Source of the DNA: JAGNXB01 sp942490895
GTDB taxonomy: Bacteria; Bacteroidota; Bacteroidia; Chitinophagales; Saprospiraceae
Length of the DNA stretch: 64,000 nt
Assembly (NCBI GenBank): GCA_942490895.1
Contig: CALNZC010000029.1
Span: 248,001-312,000, forward strand
Direction: 5' to 3'
This document shows positions 46,019-56,507 of the stretch, in pieces. Made by a program: the position numbers and the translations under genes. Below the pieces are notes generated by a model. That model made no database searches. It was not told where the DNA came from and was given only the letters and a program-made list of their open reading frames with translations. How positions within the stretch are numbered: the stretch's first letter is position 1; the number at the start of each line of letters is the position of its first letter.

Positions 46019-48130
46019 CTATTTCTGGATGAGCACAGGTATGTTGTGCTGGTCATGCCGGATCCACCATAAGCCATTATGCAGGGGGCTGACATCCAGG
46101 ATGACGCGTTCTTCCGACCAGGTACTCGTAAGGTAAAGTGGCCTGCCTAACAGGTCAGTGGCGATCCATTGGTCAGACGGTAAAAAATGACCCGATAGTT
46201 CTATTCTGTCACTGGCTGGATTGGGGAATGCCCGGATATCTGGAGTCGGGGAGTGTTGATCATCGACCGCTACGATCTTTCCGGTGCCGAGATGAACACC
46301 TCCGGCTATGGTACCCGCCAGCCATTGGTCTTTTCCAGCGGCGGCGAGGCAGGTTGTCCGCACATCAGCAAGAGAGTTAATGGATGCATCCCAGGTTTGA
46401 CCGCCATCTTGAGAAATGTAAATACCTGTGGCTGTTGCTGCAAGGATATGCTCATCATCCACTACCAGAATATTCAGGACTGGAAGCGCGTCAATCGGGA
46501 ACGGGAGGGCCGCCCAGAAATCAACCGTTGTGGATGATTGAAAGAGACCATTTTCTCCGCTTAGAAATATCGTATTGCCACTCGGACTAGCCGCCAGGTC
46601 GTAAATCGATTGGAAGCCGGGCAAGCCATTCCCAAAAGACTCCCAATTGGCAGGAGTCACCCAGGCTGATGTATGATACACACCGAAAACAGAAGCACCA
46701 AATAGGACTTGATCTGGACCGGGTGCGCCCGCCACTTCTAATTTTTCTATACTAGACTGATCAGGCAGTCCCTCGGCAAATGGAGCCCAGATCTGATCCT
46801 GGTTGGTCGCAACATAAACCGGATCATTCCCGCTACTGGCTAAAAACAGACGTACGCTACCGGTGGTGGCCATATCATGAATAAATGAGCCGGGAACATT
46901 GGCTGACAGATTATTCCAGGAAATGCCTGCGTCACTGGAGCTATTGATACTGCCAAATGTCGACCAGCAATAAATCTTTCCAGGTTTCGTCGTGAATCCC
47001 GTCATTAATGGAATCATCAATCCGGTATTCGATCGGATCCAGGACTGACCCATGTCAGTAGATCTGAACAAGGTATCATCTGTGGCGGCCAGAATGGTAC
47101 CGGACACATCATCATAATGCAGGGCATTGATCGCCTCATTGGGTAGTCCTTTAATCGTCCATTCAGGGTCCATCGGATCTGCGGCGACCAACAAACCCTC
47201 CTTGTCCGCTCCGGATATATAGATTTCTCCAGTGCCGTTTTTGACAGTCACCAATTGGCATTGCTCCGGCAGACCCGGGCCTTCGACTGGCTTCCATTGC
47301 AGGCCGTCAACAGAGGACCGATACAATCCGGAAAAGCCACACGCAGCATAAACAGCATCAGGACCCAGGTCGTCCATGTCACGGATAAACAGATTTCCGG
47401 GAAGGAGAGTCCAATTGATACCTCCATCTATACTTCTATACGTTTTGGAATTTGTACTGGCGAGCAGGGTGCCACTTTGATCGATTCTGTGCAGAAATCG
47501 AATGGTGATGCTATTGGACATGTCACCATTGTTCATCGCCGTCCAGGTAGATCCATTATCGGCGCTTGCCCAAATCCCTTCAGCAGTGCCTGCAAAAAAG
47601 AAATCAGTGGATGAATCGTACAATAGTGCGAGCACGTTTATTCCCAGGTCACTGGTTTTTAAGACCCAGGTGTCTCCATGGTCCTCCGTGAAATAAAAAT
47701 CATTTGACCCGGTATAAATTAATGCGCGACCATCCGGTGTGGCTTTCAGGATTTGAATATCCGAAACAGGCAACGTTGTCTGGTCCCAGGTAATGCCAAA
47801 GTCAGATGTGTGCCCTAAACCCCCAAAAGCCCCAATGAGATAATACTCCAGATCGCCAGCTTTCTCCAGGTCATACCAATAGTTAATGTCCGGCGTAAAG
47901 ATCACCGGACTCCAGAATGGCCCAGGAGGAATTCCCCGGTAAACTTGACCATCCGCCAGAGCAAGGATGCGTCCATCATTGGGATGAAGAAAAAGCCGTT
48001 CAACATCTCCGTTATATGGGCCATTGGTCTGAGTCCAGGATATCTGGCCCTGAACAGCATTGATGTAGATGAACGAAAGACAGATAAACAGGAGGAGCCT
48101 CCAGGAAGAAAAGGATGTCGGTTTGGACAT
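46019..48130 (-). CDS. Secreted BNR/Asp-box repeat protein with T9SS-type C-terminus
   Basis: 703 residues from the ATG at 48130, which opens a signal peptide ending VQGQ; a longer open frame overlaps the divergent GH9 gene and is not believed. At least seven Asp-box units (SxDxGxTW type: SDFGITW, EDHGDTW, ADNGSTW, IDGGINW, TDMGQSW, SDAGISW, QDGGQTW) give a sialidase-like or sortilin-like propeller. The last 70 residues look like a type A sorting domain (AFPNPASDRIELSG, TDLLGRPLY, HNGLWWIRH). No sialidase FRIP-type catalytic motif is obvious, so the function is more likely binding than hydrolysis. It shares a 169-base intergenic region with the GH9 gene. Confidence 0.88.
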   Translation of the reverse strand: MSKPTSFSSWRLLLFICLSFIYINAVQGQISWTQTNGPYNGDVERLFLHPNDGRILALADGQVYRGIPPGPFWSPVIFTPDINYWYDLEKAGDLEYYLIGAFGGLGHTSDFGITWDQTTLPVSDIQILKATPDGRALIYTGSNDFYFTEDHGDTWVLKTSDLGINVLALLYDSSTDFFFAGTAEGIWASADNGSTWTAMNNGDMSNSITIRFLHRIDQSGTLLASTNSKTYRSIDGGINWTLLPGNLFIRDMDDLGPDAVYAACGFSGLYRSSVDGLQWKPVEGPGLPEQCQLVTVKNGTGEIYISGADKEGLLVAADPMDPEWTIKGLPNEAINALHYDDVSGTILAATDDTLFRSTDMGQSWIRSNTGLMIPLMTGFTTKPGKIYCWSTFGSINSSSDAGISWNNLSANVPGSFIHDMATTGSVRLFLASSGNDPVYVATNQDQIWAPFAEGLPDQSSIEKLEVAGAPGPDQVLFGASVFGVYHTSAWVTPANWESFGNGLPGFQSIYDLAASPSGNTIFLSGENGLFQSSTTVDFWAALPFPIDALPVLNILVVDDEHILAATATGIYISQDGGQTWDASINSLADVRTTCLAAAGKDQWLAGTIAGGVHLGTGKIVAVDDQHSPTPDIRAFPNPASDRIELSGHFLPSDQWIATDLLGRPLYLTSTWSEERVILDVSPLHNGLWWIRHDQHNIPVLIQK

Positions 48131-48299
48131 AGCGACAGATTGGTTTGGACCTGCCTGAACGCCAGAATTCTGAAGTGAAACTCTTTCGAGCACTTCAAGC
48201 AGGGGGGATTCACCATGAAAGTTAAGTGCTTTGACGTCAAAAGGCAAGATGCTTTCTCGTAACTTAGTCGAAGTTCCCTCACTGCAAAAACCGCGATTC

Positions 48300-50417
48300 A
48301 TGAAACGTTTCCCTCGATTCCCGAAGCCCTTCCGGGCAGTTATTCTTTATGTTTCCGCTTTCCTGGTCACGACATCTGCATGGAGTCAATCTCCCCACCC
48401 GTTCATCCATGTCGACCAGTTCGGGTATACCCCGGAAGCACTGAAAGTCGCAATCGTGAGCAATCCCATTTTGGGGTTTAACAGTAATCTCTCCTACACA
48501 CCTCCAGAATTTCCGGAGATGTTTTTAAAACATGCAGAAACGGATGAGTGGGACTATTCTTTCTGGATCGATCCCTGGCAGGATGGGAATGTGCATACCC
48601 CATCCGGCGACCAGGGCTGGTGGGTAGACTTTTTTATCCAGGAAGAGCCCGGACGATATTATCTCGACGACGGCCAGGGAAACCGATCAGCTGAATTTAC
48701 GATCAGTGCCGATCCCTACCAGGAGGTCATGCAGGCAGCCGGTAGGGCATTCTACTACAATCGCTGCGGGTTTGCCAAAAAACCACCGTTCGCAGATCCC
48801 AAATGGTCGGATGATCTGGATTTTCAGCAAGAGGCCCAATGTCGCTCCATTTCAGATCCATTAAATGAGTCCTTATGGAAGGATCTTCGCGGAGGTTGGT
48901 ATGATGCGGGAGACTACAACAAGTATGTCACCTTTGCTCACCGCGCGGTCCACGATCTCCTCTGGGCCTGGGAAGAAAATCCGCAGGCCTTCAATGATGA
49001 ATGGAATATTCCCGAAAGTCAAAATTCCTTTCCGGATTTGCTGGATGAGCTGAAATGGGAGCTGGACTGGTTGCTCAAAATGATCGAAGCAGACGGGGGT
49101 GTCCATATTAAAATGGGGAGTGCAAATTACAGTGAGAATATTCTGTCACCCCCCAGTCTGAATCAGGATCCTCGATATTATGGTCCGGTTTGTACATCCT
49201 CCACGATTGCCATGGCCTCTATGCTGGCCCATGCTGCGGTCGTCTATCGCCAGATCGAAGGTTGGGAGGGATATGGCTCTATTCTCGGTCTCAAAGCACA
49301 GGCCTGTTTCAATAAGGTATTACCCGCTTTACAAGCCAATGCCCTGGAGACGGACTGTGATGACGGGTCCATCGTAGCCGGAGATGCGGACTGGGGTGAA
49401 ACCGAACAGTGGAATGCCGCCCTGACCGCAGCGGTCCATCTTTATGAGTTGACCAGTATGGAGTCCTTTCATGATTTTTTCCTGGATCATTACACTGAAG
49501 CGGAACCTCTGGGTGGATTCTGGGGACCATATTATATGGAGTTGAACAGTGCATTGCTCCACTATACGACCCTGTTTGGGGCAGATCCGGATGCCACCAC
49601 GGCCATCCTGGGATCTTTCTCATCAGCAGTGGCCAATAACTGGAATGATTTCTATGGCTTCACGCTCTCGGAACTCTACCTGGCAGGTATGCCGGATTGG
49701 TCCTATCACTGGGGTAGCAATCTGCCGATGGCCGCATACGGAACATTGAATTTACTGGCAGCGAGGTATGCTGTCAATCCGGTTTCGGCACACCAATACA
49801 TCTCGAGAGCCGCAGATCATGTCCATTACTTTCATGGCGTAAACCCCCTGGGCATGGTGATGCTCTCCAATATGTACGACCTGGGAGGCGATCATTGTGT
49901 CAACCAGATCTACCACACCTGGTTTGCGGATGGTACAGATTGGGATCATTCCCTGGATTCGCCATACGGGCCACCGCCAGGATATGTCACGGGCGGCCCG
50001 AACAAGGACTTTTCTGTGACCACCATCTCACCACCTTCCGGACAACCCTCCATGAAGAGCTATCTCGATTTTAACACCGGTTGGCCGGACAATTCCTGGG
50101 AGATCACCGAGCCGGCCATCTATTCTCAGGCGGGATACATCCGCTTGCTGGCAGCCTTTGTGACCGGGGATCCTGGGGTACCTGTTCATGAGCCAGGCAA
50201 TGAACAGTCTGCTCTGACTCTTTTCCCAAACCCTACATCGGGTAAGGTCTGGTTGTCCACCTCTGATCACCCTGGCGGGGAGGTCCTGAACATCATTGGA
50301 CAGACACTGAAGAGGATTCGTCCGGGCAGCGTGGAAGTCGACCTGTCTGACCTGCCGAGGGGCCCTCTTCTGCTGCGCATAGGTGAACAAAGCTTTCCGG
50401 TTATCCTCAAGAATTGA
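48300..50417 (+). CDS. Secreted glycoside hydrolase family 9 enzyme with T9SS sorting domain
   Basis: 705 residues from the ATG at 48300 (signal peptide ending SAWSQ). An N-terminal Ig-like CelD_N domain covers about 34-135. The GH9 catalytic domain covers about 140-620: GGWYDAGDYNKYV (198-210) holds the nucleophile-activating aspartates, HGVNPLG and PPPGYVTGGPN are typical, and NSWEITEPAIYSQAG contains the proton-donor Glu. The C-terminal 75 residues (LFPNPTSGKVWLS, LNIIGQTLKRI) are a type A sorting domain. The enzyme probably cuts beta-1,4 glucans or related glycans outside the cell. Its 3' end overlaps the convergent acetyltransferase gene by 11 bases. Confidence 0.95.
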   Translation: MKRFPRFPKPFRAVILYVSAFLVTTSAWSQSPHPFIHVDQFGYTPEALKVAIVSNPILGFNSNLSYTPPEFPEMFLKHAETDEWDYSFWIDPWQDGNVHTPSGDQGWWVDFFIQEEPGRYYLDDGQGNRSAEFTISADPYQEVMQAAGRAFYYNRCGFAKKPPFADPKWSDDLDFQQEAQCRSISDPLNESLWKDLRGGWYDAGDYNKYVTFAHRAVHDLLWAWEENPQAFNDEWNIPESQNSFPDLLDELKWELDWLLKMIEADGGVHIKMGSANYSENILSPPSLNQDPRYYGPVCTSSTIAMASMLAHAAVVYRQIEGWEGYGSILGLKAQACFNKVLPALQANALETDCDDGSIVAGDADWGETEQWNAALTAAVHLYELTSMESFHDFFLDHYTEAEPLGGFWGPYYMELNSALLHYTTLFGADPDATTAILGSFSSAVANNWNDFYGFTLSELYLAGMPDWSYHWGSNLPMAAYGTLNLLAARYAVNPVSAHQYISRAADHVHYFHGVNPLGMVMLSNMYDLGGDHCVNQIYHTWFADGTDWDHSLDSPYGPPPGYVTGGPNKDFSVTTISPPSGQPSMKSYLDFNTGWPDNSWEITEPAIYSQAGYIRLLAAFVTGDPGVPVHEPGNEQSALTLFPNPTSGKVWLSTSDHPGGEVLNIIGQTLKRIRPGSVEVDLSDLPRGPLLLRIGEQSFPVILKN

Positions 50418-51180
50418 GCAGACCTTTTTGACGCAGGATGTTTTTGAATCGGGTGGTGCTGATATAATGATCCGCCAAAACCTTGCCCTCGTGGATCAAG
50501 GCAAAAGTCCCATATCCTCCAGGCATGGTTTGCGCCTCTTTGGGATCGGTGACTTCATGGACGAACAGGTCTATGCCGGCCTCCTCTGCACACGCGCGAA
50601 GTGCTACCGCGGCTTTCAAATGCCAGGGGCATTGGTTGGCATATAACAAGGTCCATTCGGGGTAATCTGCAGGAATAGATGCCCAGTCGATCAATTGGGG
50701 CGGAGCCGCATGCTTGTCGAAGGGGTGTGCCAGCAAATCGAAGCGGCCATCTTGTGCTACTCTGGTAAAGCCACTTTTTTTGAAGACGCCTTCATCCGCC
50801 ATCCAGGAACCCGTACTGGTGATCACCGCCACACCTGTTTTCTGTTGGTCTTGAGCACATCGACTAACATAGTCGATCAAGAATGTTGCTGCGCCCTGGT
50901 GCCGATCCGCCTTCTGGGCGACCATGATGCATTGAATAAATAGATATCCAGGTGCATCGATCGGGCGCCAGGCAAACTCGGCCGGAACCCATTCAATAAA
51001 GCCAACTTTCCGGTCGCCTTGTTTCAGAATGGATAGTCGCATTCCGTTCTGTTGTTGGCGGGCCAGCCATCCAGCCTTTGCTTTGAATCCCGGGTCCTTT
51101 GGATTTTTGGCGCAAAACAAAGACTCCTCAACCAGGTTGGATGCATCCACCTCAATGATCGACCAGTCTGCATGATTCAT
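50407..51180 (-). CDS. GNAT acetyltransferase fused to a YoaP-like domain
   Basis: 257 residues, cytosolic. The first 150 residues are a GNAT fold (QCIMVAQKADRHQGAATFLIDYV is the acetyl-CoA-binding region). Residues about 165-255 resemble the YoaP-like C-terminal domain, a thioredoxin-like fold starting at LLYANQCPWHLKAA. Substrate unknown. It sits 2 bases downstream of the malic enzyme gene, so an operon is likely. Its 3' end overlaps the convergent GH9 gene by 11 bases. Confidence 0.88.
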   Translation of the reverse strand: MNHADWSIIEVDASNLVEESLFCAKNPKDPGFKAKAGWLARQQQNGMRLSILKQGDRKVGFIEWVPAEFAWRPIDAPGYLFIQCIMVAQKADRHQGAATFLIDYVSRCAQDQQKTGVAVITSTGSWMADEGVFKKSGFTRVAQDGRFDLLAHPFDKHAAPPQLIDWASIPADYPEWTLLYANQCPWHLKAAVALRACAEEAGIDLFVHEVTDPKEAQTMPGGYGTFALIHEGKVLADHYISTTRFKNILRQKGLLNS

Positions 51181-51182
51181 GT

Positions 51183-52886
51183 TTACATATATTCTGTGTA
51201 TTCCGGGCTATACATAAAGTCGCGGATCTTGTCCAGGGTGACGTCATTTGTCGCGATACGAGTCAGTCCTTCATCTATAGCCACTCGACTCACCGCTTCT
51301 GCGATCCGTGCACTGACCTCCCGGATCCGTTTGAGTGCGGGATATATTCGGCCGTCTGCCATTTCTTCCTTGCTGACCATGTGTGATACGGCACGCGCCG
51401 CTTCCAGGAACATCAAATCGGTGACCCGGGACGCTTTACAATAGGCGACACCCAGGCCGACTCCGGGGAAGATATAGACATTATTGCCCTGTCCAGGGTA
51501 ATAGGTCTTCCCGTTCAGTTCGACCGGATCGAAAGGGCTTCCACTCGCAAAGATGGCTTTACCTCCCGTGTACCGGTAGGCATCTTCTGCTGTGCATTCT
51601 GAATTGGCTGTCGGGTTGGACAAGGCAAAGATGATGGGCTGCTCATTCAGACCAGCCATCTTTTCCAATACGTCCTTTGTGAATTTTCCACCCTGTCCGG
51701 AAACGCCAATGATCGCAGTTGGTTTCAGGATATCAATGGCTTCTTCAAGGGTGTCTATCCGGTCGTGTTGATGGGCATAAGCCAGCTTGTGATGAGCGAG
51801 ATTTTCTCGTGAACTACAGACCAGACCCCTGGAGTCAACCAGCCAGCAATGCTGGCGAGCCTCCTCGATGGACAGGCCTTCTTCGACCATGGCCGCACTG
51901 AGGATGTCCGCAATGCCCACGCCAGCTTCTCCAGCCCCCAGAAATACAAAACGTTGATCGGTCAACTTGCCACCGGTGATCTTCAAAGCGGAATATATCC
52001 CGGCGAGCGCCACGCTGGCAGTGCCCTGGATGTCATCATCAAAAAGACAGGCCTTGTCCTTGAAGCCGTGGAGCAGGTTGAACGCATTATGCGTAGCAAA
52101 GTCCTCCAATTGAATCAGCACATCGGGGAAGACTTCCTGTGCGGCGTGAATAAACTCCGTCAACAATTCTTCATACTGGTCGCCCTGGACGCGCTCGTGT
52201 TGAAGACCGAGATAAAGTTCGTCGGCGAGGAGGGTCTTATTGTTGGTGCCCACATCTATGACGATGGGTAAACACTGATTGGGATGGATGCCCGCACAGG
52301 CGGTGTAAAGGGATAGCTTGCCAATGGGAATGCCCATTCCGTATACCCCCAGGTCACCCAGTCCGAGGATACGTTCACCATCGGTGACCACGATGACCCG
52401 GACATTGTGATGTGGCCAATTGTGGAGGATCTGCCGTACTCGTCCCTGATCCTGAAGGGAGATGTACAGGCCGCGGGATTGGCGGAATAGATGACCATAG
52501 GATTGGCATGCTTTGCCGACCGTCGGCGTGTAGATGATGGGCATGGTCTCCTCCAGGTGATCGATGACCGTCCGGTAGAACAGGTTTTCATTTCGATCTT
52601 GCAGAGAAACCAGATAGATATAGCGTTCCAGGTCATCCGGTTTGACACTGAGGTTTTCAAGGACACGCTTTTTTTGATGATCCTGGGTTAGCACCCTCGG
52701 CGGGAGCAGTCCACGCAGCCCCAGACGGTCGCGTTCTTCTTCAGTGAAGGCAGTGCCTTTGTTCAGGAAAGGATCATGCAACACCTTGACCCCACGTTGC
52801 ATGGGTACGACGACGGATTTGGTTTTCACGGTTGAAATTTGATGCAAAGTACTCACCTTCAGACAGGGTTGTACACCATTTGCCAT
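51183..52886 (-). CDS. maeA: NAD-dependent malic enzyme
   Basis: 567 residues, the length of the large bacterial NAD malic enzymes. It decarboxylates malate to pyruvate and links the TCA cycle to pyruvate. Signatures: IIYTPTVGKACQSYGHLFR, TDGERILGLGDLG (malate and metal binding), ACLFDDDIQGTASV and FLGAGEAGVGIAD (NAD-binding GxGxxG-type loop). NAD rather than NADP use is inferred from the family. The first 25 residues are not typical and a later start is possible. Confidence 0.95.
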   Translation of the reverse strand: MANGVQPCLKVSTLHQISTVKTKSVVVPMQRGVKVLHDPFLNKGTAFTEEERDRLGLRGLLPPRVLTQDHQKKRVLENLSVKPDDLERYIYLVSLQDRNENLFYRTVIDHLEETMPIIYTPTVGKACQSYGHLFRQSRGLYISLQDQGRVRQILHNWPHHNVRVIVVTDGERILGLGDLGVYGMGIPIGKLSLYTACAGIHPNQCLPIVIDVGTNNKTLLADELYLGLQHERVQGDQYEELLTEFIHAAQEVFPDVLIQLEDFATHNAFNLLHGFKDKACLFDDDIQGTASVALAGIYSALKITGGKLTDQRFVFLGAGEAGVGIADILSAAMVEEGLSIEEARQHCWLVDSRGLVCSSRENLAHHKLAYAHQHDRIDTLEEAIDILKPTAIIGVSGQGGKFTKDVLEKMAGLNEQPIIFALSNPTANSECTAEDAYRYTGGKAIFASGSPFDPVELNGKTYYPGQGNNVYIFPGVGLGVAYCKASRVTDLMFLEAARAVSHMVSKEEMADGRIYPALKRIREVSARIAEAVSRVAIDEGLTRIATNDVTLDKIRDFMYSPEYTEYM

Positions 52887-52962
52887 TGATCCTACTCAGG
52901 CAAGTAGAGGATTCCCGTCAGTGCCATTTGAAGCAGAGGCTGTCCTGGAAAAAATGCAGGCG

Positions 52963-53478
52963 CTATTTGCCCATTTTCTCCTGATTGAAGGATGCCGAGC
53001 CCCCTTTCGGTATGGAGAGGGATTGCCAACGGTTTCCCTGGATGATCTTGGCCACGTAGACCATCTGCCCGACATGGTATGCATAGTGGGACATCTGTCG
53101 GATGATGGCCTTCTCCACCGTATGAGGCTCGGATCGGATCATCACTGTCCGCGCCATATCGGCATCTATGAGAGATGCCAGGGTCTGAAACAGACAGGTC
53201 CACCCCTCCTCCCAGCGCGCCAGGATCTCCGCCCTGGTTTGCAGGATGTCTTCAAATTCCTCATCACGCTCCCGCCAGTCTTTTTCCCCGTCACTTGTCA
53301 GGAAATCCGTCCAGCGAGAAAGCATGTTTCCCGCCAAATGATTGACCATTACAGCGATGCTGTTCGCCCCCTCTCCTGGTTCCCAGGTGAGGTTTTCATC
53401 CGGCACCTGCGCCATCGCTTTTTCACCGAGTGAGTGATAGGTCTCAAAGGTTTGGATCGCCAGTTTTAAAAATGTCAT
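52963..53478 (-). CDS. DinB-like (DUF1572) protein
   Basis: 171 residues. A four-helix DinB fold is suggested by metal-site histidines in MVNHLAGN and HYAYHVGQ, features of the DUF1572 group; aromatic and acidic patches (EGANSIAVMV, ERDEEFEDIL) fit that group. Members include metal-dependent thiol transferases, but the substrate is unknown here. It is 76 bases upstream of the malic enzyme gene on the same strand. Confidence 0.88.
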   Translation of the reverse strand: MTFLKLAIQTFETYHSLGEKAMAQVPDENLTWEPGEGANSIAVMVNHLAGNMLSRWTDFLTSDGEKDWRERDEEFEDILQTRAEILARWEEGWTCLFQTLASLIDADMARTVMIRSEPHTVEKAIIRQMSHYAYHVGQMVYVAKIIQGNRWQSLSIPKGGSASFNQEKMGK

Positions 53479-54609
53479 TATGGTTGTCCTTTTATGGGTT
53501 ATCGGATATTGGCCACAAGTAACACATAACCTCCTTAATACTTCACATCACTCCTCACTGCCTTCACTAACTGGCCCTCTATGGGTGGAACTGCTGAAGC
53601 GTTTTAATAAGCGTCCCCATAGTTGGGGACAGAGAATTATCCTATCATAATGCTTTGGCCAACATCTTCGCAAAAAGACGAGCAGGTTCACCCCTACGGG
53701 GCGAGGGAATAGGGGGAGCGCTCTCAGGGCTATAAACGTGCCACCCCTACGGGGCTGAAGTAGCCTAAAAACCAGTTGATCTATTTTCTCCTTCTCTTTG
53801 GGATCATTAATTTATCACGGATCCAAATCTTCTGCCCTTCTGATGAATGAGACTCTATCCACCCTTTCACAATCCGGAATGGCCCCGTCGGGGTCAAACG
53901 TTTATAGCAACAACCCTGGGAACACGAACAGCGGCCCCGTAGGGGTCGTACTACTACTCATTACACGTTTGCTACCTTCTGAATGTCGTTCCAATTGATG
54001 TGAATAGCGGCATAGCTGTTCCAATCAGATTCATTCATGAGCTTCCTGCGAGACACCGGCGCAAGAAGTCCAGGGGTTGAAATAACTGAAGAACGCTTTT
54101 CTCCTTACCTCCTCCGCTAACTGGCCCCGTAGGGGTCAAACGTTTATAGCATCAACCCTGGGAACACGAACAGCGGCCCCTTAGGGGTCGAACTGCTATT
54201 CATTACACGTTTGCTACCTTCTGAATGTCGTTCCAATGGATGTGAATAGCGGCATAGCTGTTCCAATCAGATTCATTCATGAGCTTCCTGCGAGACACCG
54301 GCGCAAGAAGTCCAGGGGTTGAAATAACTGAAGAACGCTTTTCTCCTTACCTCCTCCGCTAACTGGCCCCGTCGGGGTCAAACGTTTATAGCAACAACCC
54401 TGGGAACACGAACAGCGGCCCCGTAGGGGTCGAACTACTACTCATTACACGTTTGCTACCTTCTGAATGTCGGTTTTCCAATTAGTAACCCTCTGAATTG
54501 CGTTCATAATTGCAAGACGATATTATTCAACCCCTCCGGGGTTCTATCTTTTCGAAATATCTCAATATCGAAATAACCCAATAACTCCTTACCCCATACA
54601 CCCACCACC
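53479..54609. repeat. Gene-free region dominated by a 242-bp tandem repeat
   Basis: The array at 53880-54472 has about 2.45 units. Short palindromes of the type CCCCTACGGGG/CCCCGTCGGGG also occur outside the array (53690 and 53739). No gene with a plausible product is seen; frames through the repeat are fortuitous. Confidence 0.9.
53880..54472. repeat. 242-bp tandem repeat, about 2.45 copies
   Basis: Unit starts are at about 53881, 54123 and 54365, exactly 242 bases apart. Each unit opens with a GGCCCCGTMGGGGTC palindrome and has a second one (GGCCCCKTAGGGGTCG) about 48 bases on. Differences between units fall mainly at the tips of these palindromes (TCG, TAG, TTAG). Confidence 0.95.
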
Positions 54610-55167
54610 TCAAAACCTCCTTAACTCCAGACTTTCCTTTATCTGCTCCAGGTGTCTTTCCTCATGCGTAACGATAATCTCAAAAGCATCTGCCAGCGAG
54701 TAAACGATCATTCGGCTGGCCGGCGAGTGGATACTGACGCCTCGTTCCAGAAGGGGGAGGGCATCTTCCATTCTTGACTTTAGCTTGGCTTGATGGCCTC
54801 TAAATCGCTGGACTATGTCGTCAGGTAACTGGCTGGCGCTGGGCTCCCAAATAGGGAATGTAGTCATCTTCTTTTCCCTGCTTGGAGAGACCCCTTTTAG
54901 AATAAAGCGGCCAAAAAATCGACGCAATAAGGGGAGTTTGCCATGGATGGGCAGATCAAACTCATCCAGGACCAGTTTGTCTAACATAGGAAAGTAAGAC
55001 TGGTTTGTAGTCATGATATGATCCAGGGTCTGGGCGACACTCCACACGGTTGGACGCGGCTTGTGATTCAGCTGCTCTGAAGCGAGATTCCCGCCAAGCG
55101 CATGGACCTGTTCTGTCACGGCATCGATCCTGGAAAACCAGTGTTTGAGGAGGTCTTCATTTGTCAT
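54610..55167 (-). CDS. DinB superfamily protein (DinB_2-like)
   Basis: 185 residues from the ATG at 55167; an upstream ATG at 55209 would add 14 polar residues. DinB metal-site residues are visible: histidine in QTLDHIMTTNQSYF and the pair in VTHEERHLEQI near the C-terminus. It resembles the group of stand-alone DinB hydrolase or transferase-like proteins. It differs in sequence from the DinB-like protein at 52963. It lies between two long tandem-repeat regions, which may have moved it or may simply accumulate near it. Confidence 0.85.
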   Translation of the reverse strand: MTNEDLLKHWFSRIDAVTEQVHALGGNLASEQLNHKPRPTVWSVAQTLDHIMTTNQSYFPMLDKLVLDEFDLPIHGKLPLLRRFFGRFILKGVSPSREKKMTTFPIWEPSASQLPDDIVQRFRGHQAKLKSRMEDALPLLERGVSIHSPASRMIVYSLADAFEIIVTHEERHLEQIKESLELRRF

Positions 55168-55483
55168 GCTATTGGAGTTTTTAGAGATGGAAAGATAGTG
55201 GTTTGTCAAGCCAGGGGGATAAATTCCAAATTTCGGGTTATTCGTTTATTCGGTTATGGGTTTATTCGTTTATACCACTCTCAACGCTCAACTCTCAACT
55301 CACCACTGAGAACCGACAACTGCCAACCGACAACTGATGTGGATAAATTCCAAATCACAGACACCAAATTCCAAATAAATGACAAGCACCAAATGCCATA
55401 ATCAAAACGGTCCACACGAATCAGGCATTGACAAACTGACAACTGATAACCGACAACCGACAACTGACAACCGACAACCGACA

Positions 55484-56486
55484 GGACAAATCCCAAAAGA
55501 CAAATGATATTCAAAATCCAAATATCAAATTCTAAACGGTCAACACTGATCAGGCAAGCACACTTAAGGAATCAGAAATGAGGAATGAAGAATGCCTGCC
55601 CGCTGGGGCGGGAGAAAGGCTGAAATACGAAAGTCGGAAAGTGGAAAGCGTGACCTAGCCTGGAAATGGTTGACAAGCCCTGAAGGGGCGAAAGAAAAGA
55701 GCATCCCGCAAAGCGGGATGAACGGAATCCATCCCATTCAAGAAGCCCTGAAGGGGCGCAAGAAAGCCTGATGCCAAACATTGGAAAGGAATGCCTGTCC
55801 GCTGGGGCGGAAGTGCTGAGGAGTTATTTCGATATTTTGGTATTGGGTTATTTCGACAGTCAACACGAATCAGGCATAGGCACTGCCCCAACCAGGAAAT
55901 CAGGAACACAGGAACCAGGAATGCAGGAACTCTGCATTTGGCTACAGCAGACAACCGACAACTGATAACTGACAACTGCCAACTGACAACTGACAGGACA
56001 AATCCCAAAAGACAAATACTATTCAAAATCCAAATATCAAATTCTAAACGGTCAACACTGATCAGGCAAGCACACTTAAGGAATCAGGAATCAGAAATGA
56101 GGAATGCCTGCCCGCTGGGGCGGGAGAAAGGCTGAAATACGAAAGTCGGAAAGTGGAAAGCGTGACCTAGCCTGGAAATGGTTGACAAGCCCTGAAGGGG
56201 TGAAAGAAAAGAGCATCCCGCAAAGCGGGATGAACGGAATCCATCCCATTCAAGAAGCCCTGAAGGGGCGCAAGAAAGCCTGATGCCAAACATTGGAAAG
56301 GAATGCCTGTCCGCTGGGGCGGAAGTGCTGAGGAGTTATTTCGATATTTTGGTATTGGGTTATTTCGACAGTCAACACTGATCAGGCATAGGCACTGCCC
56401 CAACCAGGAATCAGGAACACAGGAACCAGGAATGCAGGAACTCTGCATTTGGCTAAAGCGGACAACCGACAACTGATAACCGACAA
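55484..56486. repeat. 512-bp tandem duplication, about two copies
   Basis: The landmark GGACAAATCCC occurs at 55484 and 55996, a 512-base period, and the two copies match closely over about 490 bases. Each unit contains the GCATCCCGCAAAGCGGGATG hairpin and two GCCCTGAAGGGGC palindromes. Confidence 0.92.
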
Positions 56487-56507
56487 AACGATTCTGCCTT
56501 CCGCCCC

